Of a stretch of DNA of 26,305 bases, positions 15,678 to 25,070 are shown one piece after another. The notes under the pieces are model-generated. The model saw nothing but the letters and a program-made list of their open reading frames with translations, searched no databases and was not told the origin of the DNA. The position numbers were made by a program, and so were the translations under genes. Positions within the stretch are counted from its first letter, which is position 1. Every line of letters begins with the position of its first letter. Source of the stretch: Lachnospiraceae bacterium UBA1766 (GTDB lineage: Bacteria; Bacillota; Clostridia; Lachnospirales; Lachnospiraceae); the NCBI GenBank assembly GCA_002314715.1, contig DCGY01000002.1:34258-60562 (forward strand), read 5' to 3'.

Positions 15678-15706
15678 ATTGTATCATTTTGAAAAAAGGA
15701 AGTAAA
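15678..15706 (-). promoter_or_regulatory. Promoter of the rhomboid-like/sigma-like unit
   Basis: On the minus strand TTTACT (15706-15701) and TACAAT (15683-15678) are 17 bases apart, and TG lies one base before the -10 box. Between it and the start codon, TTCTGCAG occurs twice on the plus strand (15647-15654 and 15658-15665); the role of this small direct repeat is unknown. Confidence 0.5.
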
Positions 15707-15769
15707 GAAAGCCACGCAAATTTACGATTATTTCATATTTTCTTTCGAATTTGGATATGCTTTTGTTCA

Positions 15770-15798
15770 TTGCATTTTATCCGTTTTTGTCGTATAAT
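15770..15798 (+). promoter_or_regulatory. Promoter of the fused activase/dehydratase gene
   Basis: A perfect TATAAT (15793-15798) has TTGCAT 17 bases upstream (15770-15775). The untranslated leader would be about 43 bases. It diverges from the minus-strand promoter at 15678-15706, about 65 bases away. Confidence 0.6.
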
Positions 15799-15847
15799 AC
15801 CATAGTATGTCCATTTTAAGCATTAACATAAGAAACGAGAGGTTTTT

Positions 15848-18800
15848 ATGAGTACAACAAATCAGACCGCTTACCTTGGCATTGATATCGGTTCCACAAC
15901 CGTAAAAATTGCCATCTTAGACGAGCAACATAATATATTATTCTCCGATTACGAAAGACATTTTGCCAATATTCGCGAAACACTTTCCGGTCTTTTGCAA
16001 AAGGCCTATGCCCAGCTTGGCAATCTTTCTTTGCGCCCCATGATTACCGGTTCCGGCGGACTCACTTTGGCAAACCATTTAGGTGTTGCCTTTACACAGG
16101 AAGTAATTGCCGTAGCCACCTCCCTGAAGGAGCTTGCTCCCAAGACCGATGTAGCTATCGAACTTGGCGGTGAGGATGCGAAAATCATCTATTTTGAGGG
16201 TGGTAACGTTGAACAGCGTATGAATGGTATCTGTGCCGGTGGTACAGGTTCCTTTATCGACCAGATGGCTTCCCTGATTCAAACCGATGCCTCCGGCTTA
16301 AATGAGTACGCGAAGAATTATCAGTCTCTCTATACAATTGCAGCCCGTTGCGGTGTATTTGCCAAAACCGATATCCAGCCCTTGATTAACGAAGGTGCTA
16401 CCAAAGAGGATTTGGCCGCTTCTATTTTCCAGGCTGTGGTAAACCAGACCATTTCCGGTCTTGCCTGCGGTAAACCCATTCGCGGTCACGTAGCCTTTCT
16501 GGGTGGTCCCCTTCATTTCCTGGATCAGCTTAAGGCTGCCTTTATCCGAACTCTGAAATTAGACGAAGAACATATTATCGATACCGATAACTCACACCTA
16601 TTTGCAGCGATCGGTTCCGCTTTGAATGCAAAAAATGCAAATATTGTAACCCTGGAGGATATGGTAAACAAGCTCTCCGGCGAAATCCATATGGAATTCG
16701 AGGTAGAACGTATGGAGCCCCTCTTTGCTTCCGACCAGGAGTATGATGCCTTCAAAAAGCGCCATGAAATCCACCATGTACAGACCAAGAAGCTTTCCGA
16801 GTACCATGGAAATGCCTTCCTGGGCATTGACTCCGGCTCTACCACCACCAAGATTGCCCTGGTGGGGGAAGACGGTTCCCTGCTGTACTCCTTCTATTCC
16901 AACAACGGCGGAAGCCCCTTAAAGACTGCCATCGGTTCCTTAAAAGAAATCTATCAGTCCATGCCGGAGGATGTAAAAATTGTTCGCTCCTGCTCTACCG
17001 GATACGGTGAAGCTTTGATGAAAGCAGCCTTTCTGCTGGATGACGGCGAGGTAGAAACCGTTGCCCACTACTATGCCGCTGCCTTCTTTAATCCCAAGGT
17101 AGACTGTATCCTGGATATCGGTGGTCAGGATATGAAATGTATTAAGATTAAAAACCAGACCGTAGACAGCGTTCAGTTAAACGAAGCCTGCTCTTCCGGT
17201 TGCGGTTCCTTTATTGAAACCTTTGCCAAATCCTTAAACTACAGCGTGCAGGATTTCGCCAAGTCGGCTCTTTTTGCGAAGCATCCCATTGATTTGGGTA
17301 CCAGATGTACCGTATTTATGAACTCCAAGGTAAAGCAGGCGCAGAAGGAAGGCGCCAGTGTTGCCGATATTTCCGCCGGCCTTGCTTATTCCGTTATCAA
17401 AAATGCCTTATTTAAGGTTATTAAGGTTTCCGATGCCTCTGAGCTTGGTTCGCAGATCGTGGTACAGGGTGGTACCTTCTACAACGATGCCGTTCTTCGA
17501 AGCTTTGAAAAAATTGCAAATTGTGAAGCCATTCGTCCCGATATTGCAGGTATTATGGGTGCCTTCGGTGCCGCTTTGGTCGCAAGAGAACGCTTCCAAT
17601 GCGGATATGAAACCAAGATGCTTTCCTACGATGACATTTGTTCGCTCTCCTTTGAAACCTCTATGGCAAAGTGTAAGGGTTGTACCAACAACTGTCGTCT
17701 TACCATCAATCGTTTCTCCGGCGGTCGTCAGTTCGTATCCGGCAATCGTTGCGAGCGCGGTATCGGCGGACAAAAAAATGCAAACAATGTACCAAATCTT
17801 TTTGAATATAAATTAAATCGACTCTTTGGATATACCGCCCTTTCCGATGAGGAGGCAACCCGCGGTACCGTAGGTATTCCCAGAGTATTAAACATGTATG
17901 AAAACTATCCTTTCTGGCATGTATTCTTTACCAAGCTTGGATATAAGGTGGTTCTTTCCCCCAATTCCAACCGTAAGATTTATGAAATGGGTATTGAATC
18001 CATCCCCAGCGAGTCCGAATGTTATCCGGCAAAACTGGCGCATGGACATGTGTCCTGGTTGATCAAGCAGAATGTGGACTTCATCTTCTACCCTGCTTTA
18101 TTCTACGAGCGAAACGAGTTTGCGGAATCCAACAATCACTACAACTGCCCGATTGTTACCTCTTATTCCGAAAACATTAAAAACAATGTGGAAGAAATCA
18201 GCTCCGGCCAGGTAGCTTTTCGCAATCCCTTTATGTCCTTCCTGAATGTAGACACAATTTCCCAATCTCTGGTCAAGGAATTTAAAGAGCTTCCTGCCGA
18301 GGAAGTAAAGGCAGCCTGCGCAGAAGCCTTTGAGGAATTAAACAAAGTACGTATGGATATGATGAAGAAAGGCGAGGAGGTTCTGCAATACTTAAAGGAC
18401 AATAACAAACGCGGTATTGTTTTGGCCGGCAGACCTTATCATATCGATCCGGAAATCAACCATGGTATTCCGGAACTGATTACCTCCTTCGACATCGCCG
18501 TATTGACAGAGGATTCTATCTCCCATTTGGCAAAACCGGAACGTCCTTTGATTGTATCCGACCAGTGGATGTATCATTCCCGTCTCTATGCTGCGGCAAG
18601 CTATGTGAAGACAGTTGACAACCTGGATTTAATTCAGTTAAATTCCTTTGGCTGCGGTTTGGATGCCGTAACCACCGATCAGGTAAATGATATTTTATCC
18701 GGCTCCGAAAAGATTTATACCTGTCTGAAAATCGATGAGGTAAACAATCTGGGAGCTGCCCGTATTCGTATTCGTTCTCTTCTGTCTGCCATCGCAGTCA

Positions 18801-20086
18801 GAGAAAGACAGAACAAACAGCGTACCCTTCACAGCGCTGCAATTAAGAAGGTTGTATTTACCGAGGAAATGCGCAAGGACTACACCATTTTATGTCCTCA
18901 GATGTCCCCCATTCATTTCGACATTATGCAGCCCGCCATGCGCTCCATCGGCTACAATTTCGAAGTACTGAATAATGATAACAAACACTCTGTGGATGTA
19001 GGTCTGAAATACGTGAATAATGATGCCTGCTATCCTTCCCTTTTGGTAGTCGGTCAGTTAATGGAGGCTCTTTTATCCGGCAAGTATGACTTAAACAAAA
19101 CCGCTTTACTGATTACCCAGACCGGTGGTGGCTGTCGTGCTACCAATTACATCGGTTTTATCCGCCGTGCGCTTACAAAAGCCGGCCTGGAGCATGTTCC
19201 GGTAATTTCCTTAAATCTTGGTGGTATCGAGACCAATCCCGGCTTCCCCATCAATAAGGATATGTTGATTCGAATCGGTTTATCCGCAGCCTTCGGTGAT
19301 GTATTCATGCGTTGTGTATACCGTATGCGTCCTTATGAAGCAACCCCCGGAAGTGTCAATGCCCTGCATCAGAAATGGTTAAAGATTGTACAGGATTATG
19401 TATCCGGTAAACATATTAATCTTTTGAAATACAACAGCATGGTTCGTCAAATTATCCGTGAATTTGATGCCATTCCTCTTTTGGACATTCAAAAGCCCCG
19501 TGTGGGTATTGTAGGCGAGATTCTCGTAAAGTTCTCTCCTGCCGGCAACAATCACCTGGTAGAACTGTTGGAACAGGAAGGCGCTGAGGCGGTCGTTCCC
19601 GATTTGATTGACTTTATGCTTTACTGCTTCTACAACCAGATTTATAAAGCAGAAGAACTGGGTACCAGCAAGAAGGCTGCCCGTGTTTCCGCTTTCGGAA
19701 TCTGGGCCATCGAGCATATTTTACGCGGTGCCTCCAACAAAGAATTCAAACGCAGCAAACACTTTGTTCCCACCACTCCCATTCGTGAAATCGCTGAGTT
19801 TGCCAAGCCCATTGTAAGCATTGGTAATCAGACCGGTGAGGGCTGGTTCTTAACCGGTGAAATGGTGGAACTGATTCATGACGGGGTGCCCAATATTGTA
19901 TGTACACAGCCCTTCGGCTGTCTACCCAATCATGTGGTTGGTAAGGGCGTCATCAAGGCCCTTCGAAAGGCTTATCCTTCCTCCAACATCGTGGCAATCG
20001 ATTACGATCCCGGTGCCAGCGAGGTAAACCAGCTGAATCGTATCAAACTGATGCTCTCCACGGCAAATACCAACCTGAAGAAATAA
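15848..20086 (+). CDS. Giant fused acyl-CoA dehydratase activase / dehydratase-like iron-sulfur protein
   Basis: A 1412-residue protein combining two BadF/BcrA-type ATPase modules and dehydratase-related modules. Module 1 (about 8-260) starts GIDIGSTTVK and has C129 in ICAGGTGSF and C168 in AARCGVF. Module 2 (about 324-582) starts GIDSGSTTTK and has C448 in EACSSGCGSF and C487 in GTRCTVF. In activases these cysteines hold a [4Fe-4S] cluster between two subunits. Then comes C609-x2-C612-x3-C616 plus C635, a DUF2229-like region (about 675-900; SECYPAKLAHGH) and a HgdB/D-like end (about 1010-1390) with cysteines 1061 (NDACYPS), 1096, 1352 and 1358. Expected role: ATP-driven low-potential electron transfer to a difficult reduction; the substrate is unknown. 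AGAGG lies 5 bases before the ATG. It is the only plus-strand gene and stands alone. Confidence 0.92.
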   Translation: MSTTNQTAYLGIDIGSTTVKIAILDEQHNILFSDYERHFANIRETLSGLLQKAYAQLGNLSLRPMITGSGGLTLANHLGVAFTQEVIAVATSLKELAPKTDVAIELGGEDAKIIYFEGGNVEQRMNGICAGGTGSFIDQMASLIQTDASGLNEYAKNYQSLYTIAARCGVFAKTDIQPLINEGATKEDLAASIFQAVVNQTISGLACGKPIRGHVAFLGGPLHFLDQLKAAFIRTLKLDEEHIIDTDNSHLFAAIGSALNAKNANIVTLEDMVNKLSGEIHMEFEVERMEPLFASDQEYDAFKKRHEIHHVQTKKLSEYHGNAFLGIDSGSTTTKIALVGEDGSLLYSFYSNNGGSPLKTAIGSLKEIYQSMPEDVKIVRSCSTGYGEALMKAAFLLDDGEVETVAHYYAAAFFNPKVDCILDIGGQDMKCIKIKNQTVDSVQLNEACSSGCGSFIETFAKSLNYSVQDFAKSALFAKHPIDLGTRCTVFMNSKVKQAQKEGASVADISAGLAYSVIKNALFKVIKVSDASELGSQIVVQGGTFYNDAVLRSFEKIANCEAIRPDIAGIMGAFGAALVARERFQCGYETKMLSYDDICSLSFETSMAKCKGCTNNCRLTINRFSGGRQFVSGNRCERGIGGQKNANNVPNLFEYKLNRLFGYTALSDEEATRGTVGIPRVLNMYENYPFWHVFFTKLGYKVVLSPNSNRKIYEMGIESIPSESECYPAKLAHGHVSWLIKQNVDFIFYPALFYERNEFAESNNHYNCPIVTSYSENIKNNVEEISSGQVAFRNPFMSFLNVDTISQSLVKEFKELPAEEVKAACAEAFEELNKVRMDMMKKGEEVLQYLKDNNKRGIVLAGRPYHIDPEINHGIPELITSFDIAVLTEDSISHLAKPERPLIVSDQWMYHSRLYAAASYVKTVDNLDLIQLNSFGCGLDAVTTDQVNDILSGSEKIYTCLKIDEVNNLGAARIRIRSLLSAIAVRERQNKQRTLHSAAIKKVVFTEEMRKDYTILCPQMSPIHFDIMQPAMRSIGYNFEVLNNDNKHSVDVGLKYVNNDACYPSLLVVGQLMEALLSGKYDLNKTALLITQTGGGCRATNYIGFIRRALTKAGLEHVPVISLNLGGIETNPGFPINKDMLIRIGLSAAFGDVFMRCVYRMRPYEATPGSVNALHQKWLKIVQDYVSGKHINLLKYNSMVRQIIREFDAIPLLDIQKPRVGIVGEILVKFSPAGNNHLVELLEQEGAEAVVPDLIDFMLYCFYNQIYKAEELGTSKKAARVSAFGIWAIEHILRGASNKEFKRSKHFVPTTPIREIAEFAKPIVSIGNQTGEGWFLTGEMVELIHDGVPNIVCTQPFGCLPNHVVGKGVIKALRKAYPSSNIVAIDYDPGASEVNQLNRIKLMLSTANTNLKK

Positions 20087-20101
20087 AACCCTTTATAACA
20101 T

Positions 20102-20150
20102 AAAGAACGACGCCTATTACTCCATTGAGCCATAGGCGTCGTTCTTTTTT
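20102..20150 (+). terminator. Strong terminator between converging units
   Basis: AAAGAACGACGCCTAT (20102-20117) and ATAGGCGTCGTTCTTT (20132-20147) form a perfect 16-bp stem with a 14-base loop, followed by further T residues. It stops the activase gene and, on the opposite strand, also follows the ABC permease gene by about 20 bases, so it probably serves both. Confidence 0.93.
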
Positions 20151-20171
20151 ACTTATAAATAACCAAACGAT

Positions 20172-21455
20172 TTATTCATACCGCAATGCTTCGATAGGGT
20201 CCATTTTTGCGGCTTTGTTTGCAGGATAATAGCCAAAGAATACTCCGATGGCCATAGAGAACAAAAGGGAACCGATGATACTTTTCACCGAAGGCTGTCC
20301 CATGGTCTTTAAATAGGCCTTTACCACCAGCGATCCTCCTATCACTCCAAGCAACATACCGATCATACCGCCAATCAGACAGATGATAATCGCCTCAATG
20401 ATAAACTGCATACGAATGGAACGATTGGTGGCTCCCAATGCCTTACGGGTACCGATTTCTCGGGTTCTTTCCGTAATGGATACCAGCATAATATTCATAA
20501 CACCGATACCGCCTACCAGAAGCGCAATTCCGGCGATAACGGAAATCGCTGCCGTCAGACTTCCCATCATGGTACTCATACTCTCCACCATTTTCGCCAT
20601 ACTGAATGCTTCAACGGTAAAGAATTGATTCTGTCGATAATATCCGGAAAAGAAGTTCTGGGTAGTCTTTAAGAACGCTTCGTTGTCCACATCGGATTCC
20701 GTGATTACCTGAAAAGTTGCAAAGTTATATCGATGCTCCAATCCCATAGAAGTGGGAAGGGGCACATACACATCCGTGGAGGAAGAACCATACCCACCAA
20801 TCAAAAATGAAGATTCCACGTATTTATACACGCCTACCACGATAAGTTCCGTGATAGCATCTTCCACCTCCATGCTGACTTCCTTTCCGATTACATTCTC
20901 ACTGTCGTCCGGAAACAACTTTTCGGCGGCACGGTCCGAAATAATACATACCTTTTTTTCTCCATCAATTTCCCGATTCGTAAAGAAACGACCGGAAATC
21001 AATTCCGTATTGTTTGCAATCAAATAACCAAGAGAAATACCCATGGCACTTACATTTGCCGTACGATTTCCAACCACCAGACTTCCGCTTCCCAGGTTAT
21101 TATAAAGACTGATTGCCCGTATGGAATCCTGATAGGTCGTATAATATTCCCGAATCATTTCCTCTGTAATCAGATCATCCTGGGAAAAACTTCTGGTTTC
21201 TTCCGCATTTTTGAAGATTAATCCATCCTCTGTTTTTTCGTCCTCCACATCCTTTCTGGATATATAGACGTCAATATTGTTTGCTCCCATATTGGACATT
21301 TCCCCTGCCATCATGGTCGTAAGGGAATTACCCACAGTCATAATGGCGATTACGGAAGCAATACCGATTATAATACCCAACATCGTCAGTAAAGAACGCA
21401 TCTTATTGGACTTAATGGCAGAAAGGGCGAGTCGTATATTTTCCAACAGTAACAT
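20172..21455 (-). CDS. MacB-type ABC transporter permease
   Basis: A 427-residue permease with the MacB/FtsX layout: an N-terminal membrane segment (about 20-45), a large extracellular MacB-PCD domain (about 46-290) and three C-terminal membrane segments (about 303-330, 355-380, 390-412). It carries the family signature SITERTREIGTRKALGATNRS (about 330-350) and ends MDPIEALRYE. Such permeases do not move substrate through the membrane themselves but drive an adaptor by mechanical coupling. The start codon overlaps the ATPase stop codon by one base (TAATG), with AAGGAGGTG upstream, so translation is coupled. With the ATPase and the HlyD-like adaptor it forms a complete three-part exporter; the substrate is not evident. 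Confidence 0.93.
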   Translation of the reverse strand: MLLLENIRLALSAIKSNKMRSLLTMLGIIIGIASVIAIMTVGNSLTTMMAGEMSNMGANNIDVYISRKDVEDEKTEDGLIFKNAEETRSFSQDDLITEEMIREYYTTYQDSIRAISLYNNLGSGSLVVGNRTANVSAMGISLGYLIANNTELISGRFFTNREIDGEKKVCIISDRAAEKLFPDDSENVIGKEVSMEVEDAITELIVVGVYKYVESSFLIGGYGSSSTDVYVPLPTSMGLEHRYNFATFQVITESDVDNEAFLKTTQNFFSGYYRQNQFFTVEAFSMAKMVESMSTMMGSLTAAISVIAGIALLVGGIGVMNIMLVSITERTREIGTRKALGATNRSIRMQFIIEAIIICLIGGMIGMLLGVIGGSLVVKAYLKTMGQPSVKSIIGSLLFSMAIGVFFGYYPANKAAKMDPIEALRYE

Positions 21456-22201
21456 TACATCGCCACCTCCTTTTCCCGAAAGGCTTTTCCTGGGCGTTCA
21501 CCGATAATTTCTCCATCCTTCAGTGTAATGACACGCTCCGTCTCCTCTGCCAACTCCGGAGAATGGGTGATGAGAACGATGGTCTTTCCCTGTTCCTCAT
21601 GGAGTTTATGAAACAAATCCATTACCATTCGTCCGGTCACCGAATCCAATGCACCGGTAGGCTCATCCGCCAGAATAATCGCAGGCCCACATGCCATGGC
21701 TCTGGCTATGGCTACACGTTGCTTCTGTCCACCGGACAATTCCTCCGGCAAATGGCGCATACGATCTCCCATGCCTACCAATTCCAATAATTCCTTTGCC
21801 CGTTCGGTACGTTTTTTGCCGTACACACCGGCATAAAGAAGGGGCATTTCCACATTCTTTAAGGCATTGGTCTTGGCTATCAGATTATAGGTTTGGAATA
21901 CAAAACCGATTTTTTTGTTGCGAATACCGGAAAGCTCCGCATCCTTTGCCGCTGTAATATTTACATCGTCCAGATAATAGCTTCCGGAGGTTGGACGATC
22001 CAACGATCCGATAATATTCATCAACGTAGATTTACCGGAACCGGAGGCACCTACAATCGCCACAAATTCGCCTTCATAAACCTCTAAATCAATCCCTTTT
22101 AACACAGTCAATTCATTGGGCGTCCCGATATAAAATTTCTTTACAATACCCTTCAGATCGATAATACGGCGTCTTTCCGGGCTGTTCCCATTAGAAGCCA
22201 T
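21455..22201 (-). CDS. MacB/LolD-type ABC transporter ATP-binding protein
   Basis: A 248-residue ATPase that powers the adjacent permease. Walker A GASGSGKST (51-59), Q-loop Q103, signature LSGGQKQR (155-162), Walker B IILADEPTGALD (175-186) and H-loop H213 are intact. The start is placed at the ATG 22201, with GAGG about 9 bases upstream; it overlaps the end of the adaptor gene by 11 bases. An in-frame ATG six codons further upstream exists but would lie inside the adaptor's end without a good ribosome binding site. Both junctions in this operon overlap, so all three proteins are probably made in fixed ratio. Confidence 0.95.
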   Translation of the reverse strand: MASNGNSPERRRIIDLKGIVKKFYIGTPNELTVLKGIDLEVYEGEFVAIVGASGSGKSTLMNIIGSLDRPTSGSYYLDDVNITAAKDAELSGIRNKKIGFVFQTYNLIAKTNALKNVEMPLLYAGVYGKKRTERAKELLELVGMGDRMRHLPEELSGGQKQRVAIARAMACGPAIILADEPTGALDSVTGRMVMDLFHKLHEEQGKTIVLITHSPELAEETERVITLKDGEIIGERPGKAFREKEVAM

Positions 22202-23801
22202 ACATTCCACCCTCACCATAAAGCATTTCCATCAAATCAGACATACCGGAATCACTCTTGGGAATCAGAACCTGATCTCCCTGCTTCAAATCTCCGGATG
22301 TAATCTGAATATAATAATTGCTTTCCAAACCGGTTTCGACTTTTACCTTTCTGGTAATGTCCTTGCCTGTCTCATCCTTGCCACCGGTAGCAACTTCCAC
22401 GTATTTGCTACCGTCTTCTTCTGTTCCAACCGAGTCAAAAGGAACGGTCAGCGTATCCACTGCCTCCGTTTCGATAATACTTAATTTCGCGGTCATATCC
22501 AAACGAATTTTGTCACTGGGTGTATCCAGAGAAACCAGAACCTTATAGGACACGGAACCCATTCCCTGAGCAGCATGAGAGGCCACATAGGTAACGGTTC
22601 CCTGAAGCTGTTCTTCACCGGTGCCGTTGGTCTTGATTGCAACATTTTGTCCGACTTTTACTCTTCCGATTTCATATTCATCAATATATGCACATACCTG
22701 ATACGCGCTCAAATCCTCAATGGTTGCAATCGGTGCCCCTGCGTAAAGGTCTCCCTCCTTTACATGGATACCGGTTACTGTTCCGTCAAAGGGTGCCACC
22801 ACCGTACAAGCTGCAATCTGCTTCTCATACTGCTCAACCTGCTGATTTACATTGAATAAAGAGTTCTCCGTATTCAGGTTGGTGCTGGTCAAAGAATCCT
22901 TTGCAGACAAAATGGAATTCTCATAATTTCTGGCAGTATCCTCGCTGTTTTGCACAATCTGCTCATAAGTGCTTCTTGCTGCCTTTAAAGAAGAATCCAC
23001 ATACTGATTGTAAGCATCTCCTGCGGCCTGCTCCGCCGTACTTGCGGCGGTACATGCTTCCCCCAATCCGATAGCCTGCTGTTGAAAGCCTTCCAAGGCT
23101 GCCTGATGCTGTTGAAAAGACTCCTGCATTGCCAAAAGCTCTTCACTTTGGGGATCGCCGGACCAGTTCATAATTGCCACAAACAATTCCTGAACCTTCT
23201 GGTCATACGCTGTAATATTGGCATTGTTTTGGTTTTTCTTGTTCGTCAAATCTTCCCGTTTGCTTTTTGCATCCTTATAGGTCTGCAGCAAAGTGTCTGC
23301 CTGCTTTTGTGCCTTATCCAGACTCTCCTTGGCATCCGCAATCTGTACCTGAAAACGCTGTGCGGAACGCTCTTTCTCCGCAAGCAGGTTTTCCAGCTGA
23401 CGATTTGCTGAGCTTAAACTGATGTTATTTCCGGTAGTGGTGGCGGTCAAACTGCTCTTTGCATTCTTCAGGTATTCCAACAGGCCGGTATCGTCCAAAA
23501 CGCAGATTACATCGCCTTTCTTTACCGCATCGCCTTCCTTTACCTTCACCTCCAGAACCTTTACTCCGTTTACCTCCGGGGAAACAGAAGCTACGTTAAC
23601 ACTTTCTATGGTTCCCGTAGTTGCCACCACGCTTCGAATCGTACGATAATCAGCCTCCCCCAATTCAGACTGATTCATGGCCTGCAACATCTTATTGGCG
23701 GCCTTTTCCGACTGTTTTACCAAGAATATAATCCCCAAAACAAGAATCAGTAAAACAATCAAAAAAATCGATAACTTTTTGTGTCTCTTAAAAAATTTCA
23801 T
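22191..23801 (-). CDS. HlyD/MacA-like efflux adaptor (membrane fusion protein)
   Basis: A 536-residue adaptor. It has a basic N-terminus and one membrane segment (about 10-28), then a lipoyl-like half (VVATTGTIESVNVASVSPEV... VKEGDAVKKGDVICVLDD, about 58-104), a long alpha-helical hairpin/coiled coil (about 110-335, rich in Q, A and E), the second lipoyl half (VAPFDGTVTGIHVKEGDLYAG) and beta-barrel domains. It ends in a glycine/methionine-rich tail. The hairpin is longer than in many Gram-positive MacA-like proteins. The start is taken as the ATG 23801 (AGAGG 7 bases upstream); the ATG at 23807 touches that site and upstream extensions run into a terminator hairpin. No promoter is seen just upstream. 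Confidence 0.9.
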   Translation of the reverse strand: MKFFKRHKKLSIFLIVLLILVLGIIFLVKQSEKAANKMLQAMNQSELGEADYRTIRSVVATTGTIESVNVASVSPEVNGVKVLEVKVKEGDAVKKGDVICVLDDTGLLEYLKNAKSSLTATTTGNNISLSSANRQLENLLAEKERSAQRFQVQIADAKESLDKAQKQADTLLQTYKDAKSKREDLTNKKNQNNANITAYDQKVQELFVAIMNWSGDPQSEELLAMQESFQQHQAALEGFQQQAIGLGEACTAASTAEQAAGDAYNQYVDSSLKAARSTYEQIVQNSEDTARNYENSILSAKDSLTSTNLNTENSLFNVNQQVEQYEKQIAACTVVAPFDGTVTGIHVKEGDLYAGAPIATIEDLSAYQVCAYIDEYEIGRVKVGQNVAIKTNGTGEEQLQGTVTYVASHAAQGMGSVSYKVLVSLDTPSDKIRLDMTAKLSIIETEAVDTLTVPFDSVGTEEDGSKYVEVATGGKDETGKDITRKVKVETGLESNYYIQITSGDLKQGDQVLIPKSDSGMSDLMEMLYGEGGMYGF

Positions 23802-23841
23802 TTTCATCCCTCTTTCAAATTCCCCGAATTCTTTTTCCAAA

Positions 23842-23884
23842 AAATCGGAGAAACAGCTCAAAAAATGAGCCACTTCTCCGATTT
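23842..23884 (-). terminator. Terminator or attenuator hairpin between the TcaA-like gene and the exporter operon
   Basis: AAATCGGAGAA (23842-23852) pairs with TTCTCCGATTT (23874-23884), and inside it GCTCA pairs with TGAGC across a 3x3 internal loop. On the minus strand it ends CCGATTTTTT, a proper T-run. It lies 20 bases after the preceding stop codon. Because no promoter lies between it and the adaptor gene, read-through may feed the exporter operon. Confidence 0.85.
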
Positions 23885-23903
23885 CATTGGTCCATTTTAT
23901 TTA

Positions 23904-25037
23904 TCAATTCTGTGACAAAGCCACCATATCCAGAATTTTCCATGCCCCGTCTATTTTACCGTAATAATATCTGGTATGGGTTACATCTGTACGGTACTGT
24001 TTGTTTCTGGACAGATACATCTGCTTATTGAAGAACACTTCACAAGAAAACAAATTATCCGAATATTCAATATAGTTGGAAACCTCTTTGTCCAAAAATT
24101 CCGGTGTGTTGTGGGCACTGTACATCCACATGTCTTCTCTTCTGTATTTATCTGCAAGCTCCAGATAATAAGAATCCTTCGGGAACATGTCCGCAATGGG
24201 TGCAACACTGTTTCGACAACCTTCCAGGTCCTTGGAGAAGAAATTGGAATAACGAATAGCATTGTCCATTACCATTTTTTCCAAAGAAGCATCCATCTGG
24301 GATACCGGGAATTCCTCCACAGAAGCACTGGTTACCAGCCCTTCCGTTTTCACCTCTGCATAGTCAACGGTTTCTCCCTTTTGATTACAAATCTTTACCT
24401 CCGGATCATTCAAAAGTCCTTTCACCTGATAGGATACCAAGGTAGGACATTCCACATAATCCTTTACATAGCGAAACTGCTCCATCTCCTCCGCATCGCC
24501 GATTCGGGAGCTATCGTTTAACTCCACACCATTTACATATACCTTATAAGCATTGGGAACCTTCACCGTGACAGACTTTTCGCCGGTTTCATAAATCGCC
24601 TTGGTATCTGCCACCTCCCAGGTGCTTAAGGACAAAATCAACATCAACGGTTCCTTGGATGTCTCACGAAGTTCTACCGTACCAAACAAATCCTGATCCG
24701 CATACATCCTGTATAAGGGCTTTTCTGCCAGAGTGGTCGTATCCTTCTGATATGTAATCTCCTTGCCTTCTATACGCGCTTTATATGCCTTCTTGTATAC
24801 ATCTGCGGCTTCGTATGGACTGTTCTGACCTTCCACACTGAAATACTCATCCAAATAGCCATTTTGCACCGCTTGAATAATCATTTCTACTTTACGTTCC
24901 GGCTGGGAATTCTCATAAATTACCAAACACTCTTTTACCTTTTTTACCACCAAAACCCAAAACAGGATCATACAGAGGATAAATAAGAAGTAAAACACCC
25001 AGAACAGGGGAAATCCCTTCTTCTTTGTTTTCGTCAT
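23904..25037 (-). CDS. Single-pass membrane protein, TcaA/NTF2-like extracellular region (function unknown)
   Basis: A 377-residue protein with a lysine-rich N-terminus (MTKTKKKG), one membrane segment (about 9-32) and a large extracellular part. Residues 155-172 (SVTVKVPNAYKVYVNGVELN) resemble the repeated beta-domains of TcaA-type envelope proteins, and the C-terminus (about 250-377, ending THTRYYYGKIDGAWKILDM) looks like an NTF2-like fold. No catalytic motif is visible. The ATG at 25037 has GGAGG 6 bases upstream; upstream in-frame codons run into the previous gene. It lies 33 bases after the phosphodiester glycosidase gene and is co-transcribed with it. I cannot name a function; an envelope role is inferred from topology and neighbours. 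Confidence 0.7.
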   Translation of the reverse strand: MTKTKKKGFPLFWVFYFLFILCMILFWVLVVKKVKECLVIYENSQPERKVEMIIQAVQNGYLDEYFSVEGQNSPYEAADVYKKAYKARIEGKEITYQKDTTTLAEKPLYRMYADQDLFGTVELRETSKEPLMLILSLSTWEVADTKAIYETGEKSVTVKVPNAYKVYVNGVELNDSSRIGDAEEMEQFRYVKDYVECPTLVSYQVKGLLNDPEVKICNQKGETVDYAEVKTEGLVTSASVEEFPVSQMDASLEKMVMDNAIRYSNFFSKDLEGCRNSVAPIADMFPKDSYYLELADKYRREDMWMYSAHNTPEFLDKEVSNYIEYSDNLFSCEVFFNKQMYLSRNKQYRTDVTHTRYYYGKIDGAWKILDMVALSQN

Positions 25038-25070
25038 TGAATGCCTCCAAATTCTATCAACCAATCTTCA

